Shown piece by piece: positions 61,001-64,000 of a stretch of 64,000 nucleotides of DNA; the stretch's first letter is position 1; every line of letters begins with the position of its first letter. Both the position numbers and the translations under genes were made by a program. This stretch comes from Hofstenia miamia (Eukaryota; Xenacoelomorpha; Acoela). Under the pieces are notes generated by a model that did no database searches, had not been told where the DNA came from, and saw nothing but the letters and a program-made list of their open reading frames with translations. The DNA is taken from the NCBI GenBank assembly GCA_004352715.1, contig SCFE01000015.1, positions 1,417,771-1,481,770 on the forward strand, given 5' to 3'.

Positions 61001-62339
61001 AAGAATGCACATGCTGTACATCTCAATGATGTCAATATGGCATTTGGCTGAAGTTTACCATCAGAAACCAAGGACACCTGCCGGTATCATCAGCATATAT
61101 GTCCAATAGAAAAAATATAACAAAACAACAAAAACAACAATAGATAATAAATTTAACAAGTTTTGAGGAGCGAATAAAAATTAAATATATGGAAAAAACG
61201 ATACATTTAAACACATTATCTATGGTATAACATTTTCCACCCAGGCTCCAACCATAAATTGTAAGAAGACCAATATAGAACATACTTATAAAACTTCAGC
61301 TGGGATAACATATCTTAAGGCATATTTACCATAAAATGTAACAATAAATCAATCACACATATAAATTAATAATTACCGAAGATTAAGAACAACATCTGCA
61401 TATAGTGATAAACAGCCCAATAATTAGAATCTAATAGGCCTTCGCAATTAACACAATTCATTAAAATTAAACACATCAGTAAACATTCCCCCTCAAACAA
61501 TAGACACCGATGTAAATGTTCGTGTTTCTTAATTATGTCCACATAATTGGATTCGCAACAAATATTTATGGGATGAAACGTTGTTTCTGTTAGAAGCAAC
61601 TGTTTAAAGCTAAAGAAAATGATTTCGTCTAAAAGTAAGAAACATGAGACGTATTCTTTCTTCCATAGTTTTATATAACACATAAATCTAATTCCTTAGA
61701 AAAAACTAAAAAGTACATGTACAAAGCACAACCAGTGTGATGTTCAAGGGGAATTTTATATGACAATTTCCACTACAGTGGGAGATGGAACACTTTGGCG
61801 TATGCAGTTCAGTGAAAATATTTATACAATTTTATGTAAGAGTAACAACAAAGACTTAAATACATAAACACATTAGCAAAGCTTCAAACAGTTGGCCAAA
61901 TCAAGAATATAATCTCATTTCTTTGAGACGTTTGTACACCCATGAATTGGGATTTATTAGTATTATTTAGAATGAATTTGTTTTCGGAGAAATCGTCAAT
62001 TTATAATGTTGTACAATTATATGATTTCGCCGTTGATTTATATTGAACTCGTATTTAATGAATTTGCAATATTTTATTTATGCTTTTGTCATCACTCCTT
62101 TATAACTTTCAAAAAAATTCGTCAAAATGTCAATTTGACAACAATTGAATTGGTATCGGCAAATAGGCAAAGAAAAATAGGTCAAATAAATTATTGGAAC
62201 GCTAATGGAATAACCGTGATTTTTTGAATGCTACATACAACAAATGTCTGTCCTGCGTGATTTATATCATCATTATTTTTCAATTCTTAAACCAAAGTAT
62301 GGAAATATAGGGTTGGCAGGTTACTAATTACTATCAAAC
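58031..62339. other. Non-coding AT-rich DNA
   Basis: No supportable gene. The minus-strand frames at 61032-61283 and 61366-61683 are Cys/Phe/Ile-rich, have no family features, and are probably chance. Confidence 0.45.
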
Positions 62340-63731
62340 ATGGTTACTAGTAAGTTACTAGTTCCATTACTAGTAAGTTATTTGAGGTCAATGCTGCAGG
62401 TTACCGTGGATTAGTACTAAAACAGGATCTGCGGGTCACCGAGTCAGGGATTTGATGGCGAGTCAGCCGGATGAATTTTTATCCTAAGGCTTCCGGGTCT
62501 ACTGGGTAACTGGATCACACTTATATAAACAAATGATTAAAAAAAATTACTCAAAGCGCCTACTCCCAATATAATCAGGCTAATTATTACGTAATCATTG
62601 AATTACATAAATGTCAAGTGTGTTTTAAATAGTTTTAATGATTTCAGAAGTTTTTTATTTTCACTTTCGTTTGTTTCTGTAAAAGGGCTTAGCGAATTCT
62701 CTTGTTAAATTTTGAATTCGAATAGCATAGAATTAAATTTTTTATTAATGCGCCAAAACTTTTTCGAATGGGTACATTAAAATATCAAATGTATTGGTCC
62801 AAATTATGCTGTATGTAGTTCTGTGACATTCTATTTAACAGTTTTCTCTACACTGCGCATTTCGAATAGGACTCTAATTTCTTATGTATGAACTTCAGGT
62901 TTTTACAAAAAAATTTTTTACTCGTATCCAGCGCCTTCCGCCATAGTATCTGGCTTCCGCATAGATTTTTTTGAATCAAGCGCCTTGTATATAATTTAAA
63001 ATGTATCCAAAGCCCATATATATATATATATATANATGGTTACTAGTAAGTTACTAGTTCCATTACTAGTAAGTTATTTGAGGTCAATGCTGCAGGTTAC
63101 CGTGGATTAGTACTAAAACAGGATCTGCGGGTCACCGAGTCAGGGATTTGATGGCGAGTCAGCCGGATGAATTTTTATCCTAAGGCTTCCGGGTCTACTG
63201 GGTAACTGGATCACACTTATATAAACAAATGATTAAAAAAAATTACTCAAAGCGCCTACTCCCAATATAATCAGGCTAATTATTACGTAATCATTGAATT
63301 ACATAAATGTCAAGTGTGTTTTAAATAGTTTTAATGATTTCAGAAGTTTTTTATTTTCACTTTCGTTTGTTTCTGTAAAAGGGCTTAGCGAATTCTCTTG
63401 TTAAATTTTGAATTCGAATAGCATAGAATTAAATTTTTTATTAATGCGCCAAAACTTTTTCGAATGGGTACATTAAAATATCAAATGTATTGGTCCAAAT
63501 TATGCTGTATGTAGTTCTGTGACATTCTATTTAACAGTTTTCTCTACACTGCGCATTTCGAATAGGACTCTAATTTCTTATGTATGAACTTCAGGTTTTT
63601 ACAAAAAAATTTTTTACTCGTATCCAGCGCCTTCCGCCATAGTATCTGGCTTCCGCATAGATTTTTTTGAATCAAGCGCCTTGTATATAATTTAAAATGT
63701 ATCCAAAGCCCATATATATATATATATATAT
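62340..63731. repeat. 696-bp direct repeat joined at a TA microsatellite with one N
   Basis: Copy 1 (62340-63034) and copy 2 (63036-63731) both start ATGGTTACTAGTAAGTTACT and end in GCCCATATATATA. By eye they are identical apart from the length of the terminal TA run. A single N at 63035 sits exactly at the junction. Each copy contains an inner short repeat (TTACTAGTAAGTTACTAGTT...) and a GC-rich patch (GGGTCACCGAGTCAGGG). No coding content. An assembly duplication is at least as likely as a real one. Confidence 0.95.
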
Positions 63732-64000
63732 ACATGTATAGTGAGAGTTAATTAACTACTATCATTAAACGAAATATGGTACATCGAATATAACAAGCAT
63801 AATTGTCTAGTCCTATGTTTGCACGCAAACAATACGACTCCCAAATAACACAAAATTTAATTACTTTAGCAACAAAAGTTGTATCGCTTGCGCGCTTCTT
63901 AAAAGAACTTTTAATAAATTGGTCATATTTTTTTGTTTTTATACATCCTATAATTCTTACCACTCGTCTGCTTAAAAAATTAAAATGTTTGGTAATATTA
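63732..64000. other. Non-coding AT-rich DNA at the right edge
   Basis: Nothing supportable seen. Confidence 0.5.

Noticed and set aside
61032-61283. Minus-strand frame containing IYADDTG, like the reverse transcriptase YADD box
   Set aside because: The residues before and after it have none of the other reverse transcriptase blocks (for example a GxxLxPxLFxxYI-type run upstream), and the frame is otherwise Phe/Ile/Cys-rich random-looking sequence.
61366-61683. 105-codon minus-strand frame, one of the longest in the window
   Set aside because: Composition (Cys, Phe, Ile, Leu) is that of AT-rich random sequence and no family features are visible.

Overview
The window looks like a piece of an invertebrate animal genome. 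It is AT-rich (roughly two thirds A+T by eye), gene-poor, contains spliced coding exons, and is full of eukaryotic cut-and-paste DNA transposons (mariner, Tc1-like, Tigger/pogo-like, hAT-type MITEs). There are no operons, bacterial-style gene packing, tRNAs, rRNAs or CRISPR arrays. I cannot name the species from the sequence alone.

The one convincing host gene is a rhodopsin-class (class A) G-protein-coupled receptor on the + strand. It is spread over four exons between 18956 and 26115, and they join in phase into a 341-residue reading frame with seven hydrophobic segments, a TM1 GN motif, DRW at the end of TM3, SPIIY in TM7, and an AATAAA signal 41 bases after the stop. Its ligand is not recognisable. 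By position it appears to carry Asn at 2.50 and Asp at 3.39, which looks like the sodium-pocket acid moved from TM2 to TM3. A short open frame at the extreme left edge (1-219) may be the tail of another gene that starts outside the window, and 33235-33444 is a weaker single-exon candidate.

Layout: 1-2.3 kb edge frame and non-coding DNA; 2.3 kb hAT MITE with perfect 8-bp target duplication; 4.7 kb copy of a dispersed repeat; 7.29-10.26 kb an unnamed long-inverted-repeat element split by a near-intact 1341-bp mariner; 11.5-15 kb a graveyard of Tc1-like and Tigger-like relics; 19-26.2 kb the receptor gene, with a Tc1-like C-terminal relic in intron 1; 26.7-27.1 kb a second copy of the dispersed repeat with an internal 57-bp tandem duplication; 29.3-30.0 kb a 377-bp tandem duplication; 33-37 kb diverged inverted dispersed repeats; 41.74-42.65 kb a 917-bp Tc1-like element with intact ends and a decayed transposase; 44.2 kb an assembly gap bounded by C runs; 49.5-58 kb dispersed repeats and a second hAT MITE; 62.3-63.7 kb a near-perfect 696-bp direct repeat joined at a single N, probably an assembly artefact.

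I did not find a multi-gene system. The points most worth checking are the receptor's unusual pocket residues and short second extracellular loop, the nested mariner inside an older palindromic element, and the mariner's DD33D spacing.
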